This document shows, piece by piece, positions 1-8,867 of a stretch of 64,000 bases of DNA. Both the position numbers and the translations under genes were made by a program. Within the stretch, counting starts at the first letter, position 1, and every line of letters begins with the position of its first letter. This DNA comes from Maricaulis sp. (GTDB lineage: Bacteria > Pseudomonadota > Alphaproteobacteria > Caulobacterales > Maricaulaceae): contig NZMJ01000084.1 in the NCBI GenBank assembly GCA_002692855.1, positions 1-64,000 on the forward strand. Direction: 5' to 3'. The notes under the pieces were generated by a model. The model ran no database searches, was not told the origin of the DNA, and saw nothing but the letters and a program-made list of their open reading frames with translations.

Positions 1-1
1 G

Positions 2-403
2 ATGAACCGCGATCGCGCCCGGAGTTTGCGAAACAATGCGACAGAGCCTGAGAAACGGCTCTGGGATCGGTTGCGTGGCTGGCGCAAGGACGGGTTTCCC
101 GTGCGTCGCCAGGTCCCCATCGGTCCGTACATTGTGGACTTCGCCTGCCATTCTTGCCGCGTCGTGGTCGAACTGGATGGCGGCCAGCACAACTCCGTCG
201 AGGGCCGCCGGTCAGACGCCGAGCGCGATGCCTGGCTCGAGGCCAACGGCTACCGTGTGTTGCGATTCTGGAACTCGGACCTTCAGGCAAACCTGCCCGA
301 GGTGCTCGAAACGATCCGGCGCGTTCTCGCTGAAAGAGACCCCCACCCCGGTCGGCTGGCTGACGCTCAGCCTCCCGGCCCTCCCCTCAAGGGGGAGGGC
401 TGA
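2..403 (+). CDS. DUF559 (Vsr/restriction-endonuclease-like) protein
   Basis: About 133 residues with the DUF559 pattern: an N-terminal basic region (RSLRNNATEPEKRLWDRLR), then RRQVPIGPYIVDFAC, then VVVELDGGQH, then RDAWLEANGYRVLRFWN. This is the compact core related to Vsr-type and PD-(D/E)xK nucleases; the D of IVDF and the E of VELDGGQH are the expected acidic residues. DUF559 proteins have no firmly established role. The ATG is at base 2, so a more upstream start outside the window cannot be excluded. The last nine residues (PGPPLKGEG) are encoded by a palindromic repeat at 379-399, so the tail is low-complexity and probably not part of the fold. No obvious functional link to the M14 gene that ends downstream on the other strand. 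Confidence 0.85.
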   Translation: MNRDRARSLRNNATEPEKRLWDRLRGWRKDGFPVRRQVPIGPYIVDFACHSCRVVVELDGGQHNSVEGRRSDAERDAWLEANGYRVLRFWNSDLQANLPEVLETIRRVLAERDPHPGRLADAQPPGPPLKGEG

Positions 404-432
404 ACCACCCTCCCTCCCCTTGAGGGGGAGGG
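379..432. repeat. Pair of GC-rich palindromic repeat units
   Basis: Two near-identical palindromes stand in tandem. Each has stem CCCTCCCC, a 5-nt loop, and stem GGGGAGGG. The first occupies 379-399 with loop TCAAG, the second 412-432 with loop TTGAG; the loops are close to reverse complements of each other. Together they can form two separate hairpins or one longer fold. The first unit supplies the last codons of the DUF559 gene and the second lies after its stop. The elements resemble short dispersed intergenic palindromes of alphaproteobacterial genomes, but copies elsewhere cannot be seen here. Confidence 0.7.
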
Positions 433-501
433 ACGCGAGCGGCCCTCGTCAGAAGGACGGGAGCGGGGTGGGGTGAGCGGTCACGGCATGCCGCGAATGG
501 C

Positions 502-3156
502 TCACCTCAGCGGTGACGCATGCGCCGGTCCCAGCAGAACGGCATTCAGCAGTGTCAGGTCGAGCCCTTCCTGGTAGGCGCGCGTCGTCGGGTCCTGCGT
601 GAAGGCGATGACATAGCCGCTGCCCGAACGCCGCGAGACGACGAAAGGCTTGAACGCGATCTGGGCGCGGTTTTCCTCCCACAGATAGCCGCCACCGACG
701 ACGTCGCTCGGCCCGGCAAACCGCAGCGCCGTGGTCAACTCGTCCAGCGGTACGGTGGAATAGATGTCCGACCCGGTCACGAGGGCATACGCCCCGTCAT
801 CATAACCCGCCGACATCCACGCATCCGCGTTCGCGGTGATGCGCAACAGGGCACCCGGCGAGGATTCCGGCATCGCATTGCGCGGTTGTTCGGCGGCCAG
901 AAGCTCGCCCTCGTCGGCGATGATCCGGCCCGGTATGACGGGTCCCTCTGCACCATCGGGCGGGATCGCATCGGCGGCGCGTTCGCGCTGGACCGGCAAC
1001 AAATCGACGCTCGATGATGCCATCCAGCGTGTCGCGTCACCCAAACCAATCAGCACGCCACCGCCACTGACGAAGCGGGTCAGCGCCTGCGCGCCGCTGT
1101 CACCCAACTCGCCGGAATATCCGGACCCGCCGGACTCCGGCAGGATCAGGACGTCAAAGCGTGACAGGTCAGCGCTGCGAAGCCGTGCCGTCCGGATGAT
1201 CGATACCGGCAGGCCATAGCGCTGCTCCAGCACATAGCGCGCCGCACCGGCAGAGGTCGGCGCGGTGCCGTCCCCCCACGCCATCGCGATGCGCGGTGCC
1301 ACCATTCCCGAGAAATTGCCACTGCCCAGATTGGGCCCGTCATCGACCCAGCTGGACGCGAGGCCAATGGCGATTGCGCCCGTGTCCTGCGCGGTCTGCC
1401 GCACCAGGGCGTCAAACCCGTCGGCGGCCCCATGACGCGGCACCACCACGCTGCCGCGCGGGAAGGTCCGGTCCCCGACCACGAAAGGTGTATCGGTCGT
1501 GCGCATGGCGACGCCTTCACGCAGCAGGCGCGAGACGAGCAGGGCCTGCCCGGCATCGTTCCAGGGGATGGCGTAGCCAAAGGCCGCGTCACCGACCACT
1601 CCGCCGGGGATGGCGGTGTCCGGATCGAAGGCTTCGCCAGCATTGGGCGGAAGCGCCGAACACGGCGTGGCCCGCACGTCGAACATCAGCGGCAAGGACC
1701 AGGCCGTCACATCGTAGAGCTCGTGGTCGAGCCCGCGCGCGCGGCGCGATTCCTGTTCTTCCATGAAGGCGTCCGGCAGGCGTGTGTCCGCTTCCAGGAG
1801 CGTCCGCGCCAACCGCCCGGAGGGCTGGTCGAACCGGACCAGATAGGCCCCGTTGCGGAACCGCGCGCCGCAGGCCTGGAAACTTCCATCGATCGCTGAC
1901 ACCTCGATACCCTGGCGGGCGATGAGGCGCGCCAGCCGCTCGGCACCCCAGCGATTGCCAGAGCGGTCGAGCATCATCGCGCGCGCACCGCTGCGTTCGC
2001 TGATCGCACTTTGGCGGAAGGCCAGACGGTCGCGCACGAAACGCTCGCGGTTTTCAGCCACCACCTGCGCCGTCGACAGGCTGGCGAGGAAGTGCTGGTC
2101 AACCCCGTCGCCATAGCTCAGGTCCGATCCGTCGCGCCGCCGCCAGACCAGGCCGCGCGCCGAGGCCTGTTCGTAGGTCATCGCCACCGCGCCATGCAGG
2201 GTCGGCCACATGTCGCCATAGCCCGGATAGAAGGCGTCGAAGACTTCGCGCGTGAAGTAGGGGATGCCGAAACGGTCAAACCAGCCTGCGTGATTGCGCC
2301 CGATCAGGTCCTGCGCCCGGCGCTGGCTTTCGATGATGTGGGGATTGAAGGGTTCGGCGGACGGGGCAAAGAAATAGGTCGAGTCACCGCCCATTTCGTG
2401 CGCATCGACGACGACCACCGGATGCCATTGAAGCATCGCCTCGACCCGCCCGACCGTTTCGGGCTGGCTCATCGCGAACCAGTCCCGGTTCATGTCGAAC
2501 AGGTAGTGATTGAAGCGGCCGCCGGGCCAGGGCTGGTCGTGCTCGACCGAATAACGGTTCGAGTCGGCTTCAAGGCCGCGCGCCTGCTGGAAACTGCTGA
2601 CGAAGCGTGCGCGTCCGTCCGGGTTCTGGACCGGGTCGATGATGACGATCGTGTTGTCCAGGATGGACGCCACGACCGGGTCATTCTGCGCCGACAGCAG
2701 GTGATAGGCGGTACGCAATCCGGCATCGGTCGAGGAAATCTCGTCGCCATGCACGCCGTAGGACAACCACACGACCGGCGGGGTCTCGGTCACCAGGCGG
2801 TCAAGTTCGGCGTCGCTTGCGCCGCGTGGGTCGGACAGGCTGGACAGCCGGGCGCGAACCGCGTCGAGATCGGCCAGGATGTCGGGACGCGCGATGACCG
2901 CATAAGCCAGCGTCCGCCCTTCCCAGCTTTCAGCATAGTCGAACACCCGGATGCGATCGGGTGCCGCCGCTTCGAGCGCTCGCAAATAGTCGATGGCGTC
3001 GTCCGACGGCGTGATCTCGGTGCCGAAATCGTGCCTGAGGAATTCGCTTGCCGACGGAATGGCCGGATCGTGGCGGGCCTCGAATGGCGACGGCGCCTGC
3101 GCCCCCGCCATGCCTGCCAGAACCAGAGCTGCAACAAATCCCGCCAGCGTTTTCAT
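502..3156 (-). CDS. Exported M14-family zinc carboxypeptidase-like protein
   Basis: An 884-residue protein with a Sec signal peptide (MKTLAGFVAALVLAGMAGAQA). The M14 domain spans about residues 45-340. It shows the zinc motif HGDE (H136, E139), the NPDGR segment that binds substrate carboxylate in this family, and the third ligand region DAHEMGG (H253). The remaining half contains a stretch typical of class-I glutamine amidotransferase-like folds (FDVLILPESGGSG, then GGGVLIGLGD), as in other large bacterial M14 proteins. It should act in the periplasm or outside, trimming peptides or amide-linked substrates. It is last in a leftward series after the MFS transporter, separated from it by a hairpin at 3189-3221. 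The ATG at 3156 follows a GGGGGAGGATCGC ribosome binding site. Confidence 0.88.
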   Translation of the reverse strand: MKTLAGFVAALVLAGMAGAQAPSPFEARHDPAIPSASEFLRHDFGTEITPSDDAIDYLRALEAAAPDRIRVFDYAESWEGRTLAYAVIARPDILADLDAVRARLSSLSDPRGASDAELDRLVTETPPVVWLSYGVHGDEISSTDAGLRTAYHLLSAQNDPVVASILDNTIVIIDPVQNPDGRARFVSSFQQARGLEADSNRYSVEHDQPWPGGRFNHYLFDMNRDWFAMSQPETVGRVEAMLQWHPVVVVDAHEMGGDSTYFFAPSAEPFNPHIIESQRRAQDLIGRNHAGWFDRFGIPYFTREVFDAFYPGYGDMWPTLHGAVAMTYEQASARGLVWRRRDGSDLSYGDGVDQHFLASLSTAQVVAENRERFVRDRLAFRQSAISERSGARAMMLDRSGNRWGAERLARLIARQGIEVSAIDGSFQACGARFRNGAYLVRFDQPSGRLARTLLEADTRLPDAFMEEQESRRARGLDHELYDVTAWSLPLMFDVRATPCSALPPNAGEAFDPDTAIPGGVVGDAAFGYAIPWNDAGQALLVSRLLREGVAMRTTDTPFVVGDRTFPRGSVVVPRHGAADGFDALVRQTAQDTGAIAIGLASSWVDDGPNLGSGNFSGMVAPRIAMAWGDGTAPTSAGAARYVLEQRYGLPVSIIRTARLRSADLSRFDVLILPESGGSGYSGELGDSGAQALTRFVSGGGVLIGLGDATRWMASSSVDLLPVQRERAADAIPPDGAEGPVIPGRIIADEGELLAAEQPRNAMPESSPGALLRITANADAWMSAGYDDGAYALVTGSDIYSTVPLDELTTALRFAGPSDVVGGGYLWEENRAQIAFKPFVVSRRSGSGYVIAFTQDPTTRAYQEGLDLTLLNAVLLGPAHASPLR

Positions 3157-3188
3157 GCGATCCTCCCCCGGATAGTCCGCTGGACGTT

Positions 3189-3221
3189 AGCCCGCCACCG
3201 CGTCGCGCGCGATGGCGGGCT
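3189..3221 (-). terminator. Hairpin between MFS and M14 peptidase genes
   Basis: A perfect 9-bp stem, AGCCCGCCA at 3189-3197 and TGGCGGGCT at 3213-3221, encloses a 15-nt loop that is itself rich in CG complementarity. It lies 14 nt after the MFS stop and ahead of the M14 start. There is no T-run on the minus strand, so it may act as an mRNA-stabilising or Rho-linked structure and not as a classic intrinsic terminator. Confidence 0.4.
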
Positions 3222-3235
3222 GCATGAAAATTTGC

Positions 3236-4540
3236 TTAGCCTTCCCAGTCCTTTTCCAGCCGCCGCGAGGCCATCAGGAACAGCGTCCCGGCGACTAGGT
3301 AGATCAGCGACCCCAGGATGATCGAGTAGCGCAGCGCGTCATCGCCGAAGGCCGGGGTCAGCAGGGTCGAGAATTCACCCAGCACATAGATGCCGCCGGC
3401 AATGCCGATCAGGTTGTTGATCAGCAGGAAGATGGACGAGGCCGTTGTCCGCATCGAGGCAGGGACAAGGTTCTGGAACGCCGACAGGGCCGGTCCAAGC
3501 CAGGCCAGGCCCAGCGCCGTCGGGATCAGGAACAGGATCAGCGACAGGATCGGCGTCGGGGCGAGCACCCCGGCGATGTAGAGCGGCGTCGTGAACAGGA
3601 AGGCAATGCCCGGCACCCGCGCATAGGCCGAGACCGAACGCTTGCCGAGCCAGTCACTGAGGAAACCGCCCAGCACGATGCCCGCCGTGCCGCCGATGAA
3701 CAGCACCGTGCCGAACAGCCAGCCGGTCTGGATGATGTCGAGATCGAAGCTGCGCGCGAAGAAGGACGGCAGCCAGAAGAAGACCCCGTAACCCATCATG
3801 GAGGACGAGGCCGCGCCGAAGGTCAGGAACCAGAAAGACGGCTTCTTGCTGAGTACCGACAGCACCTTGAAGAAGCTGGGCTTCTTGATGGCAGGATCGA
3901 TCGGATTGGTATCCAGCCCGCCGCGCACTGGCTCGCGCACCACGAGCTTGAAGATCGGCGCGATGATCAGGCCGAGCACGCCGACGATGATGAACGCTGC
4001 CCGCCAGTCGAGTGCATCGCTGACCGCGCCGCCGGCGATCTGCGCCCCGGCAATGACGCCAAAGGCCGAACCGATCGGGATGCCCAGAGAGTAGAATGCG
4101 AGCGCGCGCGCCCGGCTCTTGGGCGGGAAATAGTCGGCGATGAGCGAATAGGACGGCGCCACGCCGCCGGCCTCGCCGATCCCGACGCCCACGCGGGCAC
4201 CGAACAGGTGCCAGAAGCTGGTGGCAAAGCCCGACAGCGCCGTGAAGCCGCTCCAGAGCGTCAGCGACACCGTGATGATCCAGGTTCGGCTGGCCCGGTC
4301 GGCGAGCCACGCAATCGGGACGCCCAGCGTCGAATAGAGGAAGGCAAAGGCGATGCCGCCCAGCACGCCCAGCTGCCGGTCGCTCAGCCCCAGCTCGTCT
4401 TTGATCGGAATCGCCAGGATGGAGATGATCTGGCGGTCGAGGAAGTTGAACGCATAGACCAGAAAGAGGAGGAACATCACCACATAGCGGTAATTCCTGT
4501 TCTCGGCCGGGTTCGGCGTCGCAGTGGCGGTATCGGTCAT
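3236..4540 (-). CDS. MFS transporter, spinster-like
   Basis: A 434-residue membrane protein with twelve probable membrane spans. The N-terminal region (FLDRQIISILAIPIKDELGLSDRQ, followed by GVPIAWLADRASR) is the pattern of the spinster/hexuronate-like MFS branch, with the conserved D-R motif between TM2 and TM3. It should move a small organic solute across the inner membrane; the substrate is not readable from sequence. The ATG at 4538-4540 directly abuts the stop of the upstream alpha/beta hydrolase, so the two are translated together. The neighbours suggest import of a hydrolysis product or export of a toxic one. Confidence 0.88.
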   Translation of the reverse strand: MTDTATATPNPAENRNYRYVVMFLLFLVYAFNFLDRQIISILAIPIKDELGLSDRQLGVLGGIAFAFLYSTLGVPIAWLADRASRTWIITVSLTLWSGFTALSGFATSFWHLFGARVGVGIGEAGGVAPSYSLIADYFPPKSRARALAFYSLGIPIGSAFGVIAGAQIAGGAVSDALDWRAAFIIVGVLGLIIAPIFKLVVREPVRGGLDTNPIDPAIKKPSFFKVLSVLSKKPSFWFLTFGAASSSMMGYGVFFWLPSFFARSFDLDIIQTGWLFGTVLFIGGTAGIVLGGFLSDWLGKRSVSAYARVPGIAFLFTTPLYIAGVLAPTPILSLILFLIPTALGLAWLGPALSAFQNLVPASMRTTASSIFLLINNLIGIAGGIYVLGEFSTLLTPAFGDDALRYSIILGSLIYLVAGTLFLMASRRLEKDWEG

Positions 4541-5464
4541 CTACAGAACCTCGTCGAGAAAGCCGCGAACATCGACCAGCGTACGTTCCGGGTCTTCCTC
4601 GTGCGCGATATGTCCAAGATCGTCATAGGTTATCAGGCGGGCGTCCGGGATCGCTTCCGCCATGCGGCGGGAATGGTCAACCGGGATCATCCGGTCCATC
4701 TCGCCGTGAAGGATCAGGGTCGGCACCGAAATGCGTTCCAGATCGGGTGCCGGATCCGGCAGGGTGAAGACTTCAAGCCGCTGCACATAGGCATCGCCAT
4801 TGCCCGCCATCAGCGCGTGGATACGCGCAGGCACGGCCGGATCCATGCGCGAGACGTCGCCATAGAGGTTTGATGTCGCCCCCGAGACCATCGTTTCCGG
4901 GGCACTGCGCAGATAGAAGGACACGGGCAACGGGATTGCCGCCGGTTCCTCGGTCACGCCATTGATCGAATATCCGCCCGGCGACACCAGGACCAAAGCG
5001 TCCACGCGGTCCGGATGGTCCGCTGCAAACCGCCAGGCCGCGAGGCCGCCCAGCGAATTGCCGCCCAGCACGGCATGGTCGATATCGAGCGTGTCCATCG
5101 TCTCGCCGATGAAGGCCGCCGTGTCGGGCACGGTGTAGCGCTGGTCGGGGTCAGGCCCGGTCAGGCCGTGCCCCGGCAAATCCATCCGGATGACCCGGTA
5201 GTCGGCGGAGAGGCCCTCGGCCCACGCATCCCAGCTTTCGAGCGAGACCGAAAAGCCGTGAACCAGCACGATGGGCTGGGCGGTGCGCGGCCCGGTGATG
5301 CGGACCCGGACCTGGCGTCCGCCCACCTCGACGAGCTGGTCACTCTCGGTCCAGTAGGGCGAGTCGATTGCAGGCGCCGGCTCCGGTGCGGGCCGGGTGA
5401 AAAACCAGGCAGCCACGCCGGCGGCCAGGGCGAGCAATGCCACGCATATCCAGATCAGGCGCAT
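4541..5464 (-). CDS. Membrane-anchored alpha/beta hydrolase
   Basis: About 307 residues. The start is taken as the ATG at 5464, which follows GGGGAGGATCGC; a TTG seven codons upstream would place the ribosome binding site inside the gene. One N-terminal hydrophobic segment (LIWICVALLALAAGVAAWFF) anchors or exports it. The hydrolase fold shows the oxyanion segment LVHGFSVS, the nucleophile elbow GNSLGG, an acid region (LHGEMDRMIPV), and the catalytic His in GHIAHEE. It probably hydrolyses an ester or lactone at the periplasmic face. It sits between the TonB receptor and the MFS transporter, behind a strong hairpin (5493-5527). Confidence 0.88.
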   Translation of the reverse strand: MRLIWICVALLALAAGVAAWFFTRPAPEPAPAIDSPYWTESDQLVEVGGRQVRVRITGPRTAQPIVLVHGFSVSLESWDAWAEGLSADYRVIRMDLPGHGLTGPDPDQRYTVPDTAAFIGETMDTLDIDHAVLGGNSLGGLAAWRFAADHPDRVDALVLVSPGGYSINGVTEEPAAIPLPVSFYLRSAPETMVSGATSNLYGDVSRMDPAVPARIHALMAGNGDAYVQRLEVFTLPDPAPDLERISVPTLILHGEMDRMIPVDHSRRMAEAIPDARLITYDDLGHIAHEEDPERTLVDVRGFLDEVL

Positions 5465-5492
5465 GCGATCCTCCCCGAATCTCAAAACGGCA

Positions 5493-5527
5493 CCGGCCGG
5501 GAAAGCCCTAGAGCGTTTCCCGGCCGG
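5493..5527 (-). terminator. Strong 12-bp hairpin after the TonB receptor gene
   Basis: CCGGCCGGGAAA at 5493-5504 pairs perfectly with TTTCCCGGCCGG at 5516-5527 around an 11-nt loop. On the minus strand it is followed by TGCCGTTTTGAG, with only a short T-run. It lies in the 87-bp gap between the receptor stop and the hydrolase start and could attenuate read-through or protect the receptor mRNA. A smaller stem (AGACGC...GCGTCT) overlaps the receptor stop. Confidence 0.55.
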
Positions 5528-5551
5528 GTTCCAGACGCGTTCCCCCAGCGT

Positions 5552-7870
5552 CTAGTAGCGGTAGGCGATGGTCGCGGTGTAGGTCCGCGGATCGCCGTAC
5601 CAGGCCGTCAGCGTTCCCTCGAGACCCAGCTCCGGCGCCAACGTGGTGTTGTTGACGAAGTCATAGCCCGACACCCGGTAGCGTTCGTCGGTCAGGTTGC
5701 GGCCATGCACGCCCGCCTGCCAGCGGCCATCTGCCGAGTCCCAGACCACGCTGGCATTCCAGAGAGCGAAAGCTTCCTGGTCGAGACGCGCGAACGGGAT
5801 CTCGAACTGGCTGGAGTCGCTGCGATAGGCGACCTGCCCCAGCGTCGTCAGCATTCCGCCAAAGACCGGTGTCTCGTAGGACAGCGTTGCATTGGCCGTG
5901 GTGCGCGGTGTGTTCTGGATCTGGACCTGGTCGGAGATGTCCACACCCAGTCCGCTGATGAACTGGCCGTAGTGACCATCGAGATAGCCGAGCGCCCAGG
6001 TCGCGTTGACCGCATCGCCGGGACCGAACACGTCCTGGAACAGCGTCGCTGCGCCTTCAAACTCGATGCCGGTGATCTTCGCCGAGGCGGCATTGGTCGT
6101 GACGCCGGTGAAGGTGTCATTGATGCCGTCGCCATTGGTGTCGACACCGACCGAACCCGGGATTTGAACGTCCGAGTATTCCGAATGGAAGACCGTCACG
6201 GCATGACGATAGCGTCCGGTCTGAACACGCCAGCCGACTTCATAGGTCGATACCGTTTCCGGATCGAAGGACATGAAGCGGAAGATTTCATCCTGCGAGA
6301 TCGTGCCGTCCTGGTTGAAGTCCGGCGTGGCCGTCGTCTGGCCGCGCGGGTCGAAACCGCCGCCTTTGAAGCCCTGGCTGTAGGACGCGTAGACCGTGTT
6401 CTCGTCATTCGGTTCGAAGGTGATCGAGGCGCGCGGGCTGAAATCGTCCCACTCGTTCGACCCGGTGAAGTTCGACGTCGTCGCGATCAGGGTCGGGTTG
6501 CCGCCGAAATTGTCGGAGAAGCCGCCGATATAGGTCCGGCGAAGAACGGTGGAATTCCGTTCGTCATGGGTATAGCGGCCACCGACCGAGATCGTGGTGC
6601 GCGGACCGATATCGTAGGAGAAATCGCCGAAAATCGCCCAGGTGTTGGTGCCCACATCGCCGAAGGTCTGCGCATTAAGACCCGGCAGTCCGATGAGCGT
6701 TCCCGTCGTGCCCAGCAGCACGTCGAACACGGTCGTGGAATTGGCATCCAGGTAGTAGATGCCCATCATCCCGGCGACCCGGTCGCCCTCATAGAGCAGC
6801 TGGAATTCTTCGGAGAACTGGTCGTTGGTGTAGATCGCCGGCACGTCGACATCGGCGGACGGCAGCGCGTCGAAATCGATCGGCGTGACCGATTCATCGT
6901 CGCGGTAAGCCAGGATGTTGCGGACCGTCCAGTTGTCGTTGAAGCGATACTCCATCGACAGCGAGACGCCCTGCGCCTCGACCGATTGCTGCACAACATT
7001 CAGGCCGCCGCGCGTATCATAGACATCGTCCAGAACCGGAGCGCCGGACAGGCGGCCCGGGATCAGGCGGTGACCGCCGCGCGGGTTGGAATTGTCTTCC
7101 ACCCGGTCAGCCGACAGGCGCATCAGGAACTGGTCGTTCGGTTCGAATTCGAGCGAGATCCGGCCGGCCAGGACGTCCTTGTTATAGTTGTCGGCACCGG
7201 TCGTCAGATTGGTACCAAAGCCGTCGCGGGTCAGGCGGGCCAGTGCCATGCCGACACGGAAGGTGTCGCCGATCGGGGCCGAGGCCGTGCCGATCAGGTC
7301 CAGCTGGCCATAGCTGCCGCCATTGAGGCGAAGCGAAGCGGTCGGCTGGTCCGGATCAATGCGAGCGGTCACGTATTTGATCGCGCCGCCAACCGTGTTG
7401 CGGCCATAGAGCGTGCCCTGCGGTCCGCGCAGCACTTCGATGCGCTCAACGTCGAAGATGTCGAGCACAGCGCCTTGCGGACGGTTCAGATAGACGTCGT
7501 CGACATAGATGCCGACGCCTGATTCAAAGCCGGACACCGGGTCCTGCTGGCCGACACCGCGGATGAAGGCGGTCAGGGTCGAGTTGGTGCCGCGCGAGGC
7601 TTCAAGCGTGACACTCGGCGCCAGCTGCGCGATGGACAGGATGTCCTGCGCGCCGATGGTTTCCAGCTCGGCACCGCTCACGGCAGTGATCGCGACCGGC
7701 ACGTCCTGCAGCGATTCCTCGCGGCGGCGGGCGGTCACGGTGATGACGTCGGACGGCGCGCTCGTGGCCTGGGCTTCCTGTGCGATGGCACCGGGCACGG
7801 CAACGAGTGCGGCTGCGGCAACGCTGGACAACAGCGTTGCGTGCAGGGTCAGTTTGCGTGTGGTGGTCAT
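5552..7870 (-). CDS. TonB-dependent outer-membrane receptor
   Basis: A 772-residue receptor. The signal peptide ends near AIAQEAQA. A plug domain follows (DVPVAITAVSGAELE, VERIEVLRGPQGTLYGRNTVGGAI) and then a 22-strand barrel ending in the aromatic terminus AYRY expected of outer-membrane barrels. The segment VITVTARRREESLQDVP is typical of the large alphaproteobacterial family with CirA/Fiu-like plugs that import organic molecules as often as siderophores. The start overlaps the upstream hydrolase stop (ATGA at 7867-7870), so the two are translationally coupled. With hydrolases on both sides it probably imports the substrate they cleave. Confidence 0.93.
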   Translation of the reverse strand: MTTTRKLTLHATLLSSVAAAALVAVPGAIAQEAQATSAPSDVITVTARRREESLQDVPVAITAVSGAELETIGAQDILSIAQLAPSVTLEASRGTNSTLTAFIRGVGQQDPVSGFESGVGIYVDDVYLNRPQGAVLDIFDVERIEVLRGPQGTLYGRNTVGGAIKYVTARIDPDQPTASLRLNGGSYGQLDLIGTASAPIGDTFRVGMALARLTRDGFGTNLTTGADNYNKDVLAGRISLEFEPNDQFLMRLSADRVEDNSNPRGGHRLIPGRLSGAPVLDDVYDTRGGLNVVQQSVEAQGVSLSMEYRFNDNWTVRNILAYRDDESVTPIDFDALPSADVDVPAIYTNDQFSEEFQLLYEGDRVAGMMGIYYLDANSTTVFDVLLGTTGTLIGLPGLNAQTFGDVGTNTWAIFGDFSYDIGPRTTISVGGRYTHDERNSTVLRRTYIGGFSDNFGGNPTLIATTSNFTGSNEWDDFSPRASITFEPNDENTVYASYSQGFKGGGFDPRGQTTATPDFNQDGTISQDEIFRFMSFDPETVSTYEVGWRVQTGRYRHAVTVFHSEYSDVQIPGSVGVDTNGDGINDTFTGVTTNAASAKITGIEFEGAATLFQDVFGPGDAVNATWALGYLDGHYGQFISGLGVDISDQVQIQNTPRTTANATLSYETPVFGGMLTTLGQVAYRSDSSQFEIPFARLDQEAFALWNASVVWDSADGRWQAGVHGRNLTDERYRVSGYDFVNNTTLAPELGLEGTLTAWYGDPRTYTATIAYRY

Positions 7871-8778
7871 GGATTACTCCCCTCGGAATTGTTTGGGTTA
7901 TGGACGCCCGGCGGCTGCACCCGGCGGGCGAATTCGGCGACGGCATCTGCGAAGCGTTCGGCTTCTTCCAGGTGCGGCGCATGTCCGGAACGCGTGAAAG
8001 TGACGAGTTCGGCGTCCGGCAGAGTCTCGACGAGGAACCGGCTCGTCTCCGGGCTGTAGGCTTCGCTCATCGCGCCGTGAATGACGCGGACGGGAAGCTT
8101 CAGTTCTGTCAGGAAGGGCCGCGAGTCTTCGGCGGCCATGGATGTCCAAAGGTCGGCCATCACGGCACCGTCGCAGGCTGCGATCTCCCGGGCGGCCCAG
8201 GCCGCGATGTCACCGCAGCGCGTCAGGGATTCCCGGGCGAACATGCGCGGCGCAAAGGCGCTCGCATAAGCGGCCCAGTCGGCGCGCATGATCTCGGTGG
8301 CGCGCTTCGACGATTGCGCGTCGAGACCGTTCGTCATCCCGAGCACCCAGGCGTGGTCGTTGAGAATGCGCGGGCTCATGTCCTCGACGATCAGCCCCGA
8401 AAACCGGTTGCTCCCGTGTTCGGCGAGATGGCGCCAGAGCACTGTCGCCCCCATCGACCAGCCGAGCGCGACGGCGTCCTGCAAGTCGAGCGCATGGGCC
8501 AGGACGCCCATGTCGTCGGCAAGCTGGTCGATGGTGAGCGGCGCCGAGCCGGGCGCTGATTGACCGTGACCGCGCAGGTCAGGGGCAATGACACGAAAGG
8601 ATTGATCGAGCCGGGTTCGGATGGAATCGAAGAATCCGGCATGCGCGCTCCAGCCGTGTACCAGCAGAAGATCGGGACCGGTGCCGCTGACCGCCACGGA
8701 CATGAGAGCCCCGTCGCGAAGCGGGACGCCCAGCCGGTCCACGCGGCCGGAATCGCTCAGGGCATCTGCCTGCGCCAA
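7867..8778 (-). CDS. Cytoplasmic alpha/beta hydrolase
   Basis: A 303-residue alpha/beta-hydrolase without a signal peptide. It has LLLVHGWSAHAG (oxyanion side), the nucleophile elbow GWSMGA, and a C-terminal catalytic His in RSGHAPHLEEAERF. The proposed start is the TTG at 8778, because GGGGAGGA lies 8 nt upstream and no ATG is as well placed. It is the first gene of the leftward operon and overlaps the receptor gene by 4 bp. Divergently transcribed from the TetR regulator, with a palindromic operator candidate between them. Likely an esterase or C-C hydrolase acting on the imported compound; substrate unknown. Confidence 0.87.
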   Translation of the reverse strand: MAQADALSDSGRVDRLGVPLRDGALMSVAVSGTGPDLLLVHGWSAHAGFFDSIRTRLDQSFRVIAPDLRGHGQSAPGSAPLTIDQLADDMGVLAHALDLQDAVALGWSMGATVLWRHLAEHGSNRFSGLIVEDMSPRILNDHAWVLGMTNGLDAQSSKRATEIMRADWAAYASAFAPRMFARESLTRCGDIAAWAAREIAACDGAVMADLWTSMAAEDSRPFLTELKLPVRVIHGAMSEAYSPETSRFLVETLPDAELVTFTRSGHAPHLEEAERFADAVAEFARRVQPPGVHNPNNSEGSNP

Positions 8779-8837
8779 AACTTCTGTCCTCCCCGTATCG
8801 CCAGGGTCGCTTGCGGACCCTTTTGTGCGATATTGTG

Positions 8838-8859
8838 CTTGTCACCATTTTGTGAAAAG
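8838..8859. promoter_or_regulatory. Candidate TetR operator between divergent genes
   Basis: An imperfect palindrome with half-sites CTTGTCAC (8838-8845) and GTGAAAAG (8852-8859), 7 of 8 matching, with a 6-bp spacer. It lies in the 89-bp space between the hydrolase and TetR starts, where a TetR dimer would control both directions. A second dyad, AGGGTC-N7-GACCCT, lies nearby toward the hydrolase start (about 8805-8823). Confidence 0.45.
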
Positions 8860-8867
8860 TGAATCAG

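Noticed and set aside
5015-7522. 835-codon open frame on the plus strand across the TonB receptor
   Set aside because: It is antisense to a clear receptor gene with signal peptide and plug motifs, has no family resemblance and is produced by GC-rich codon bias.
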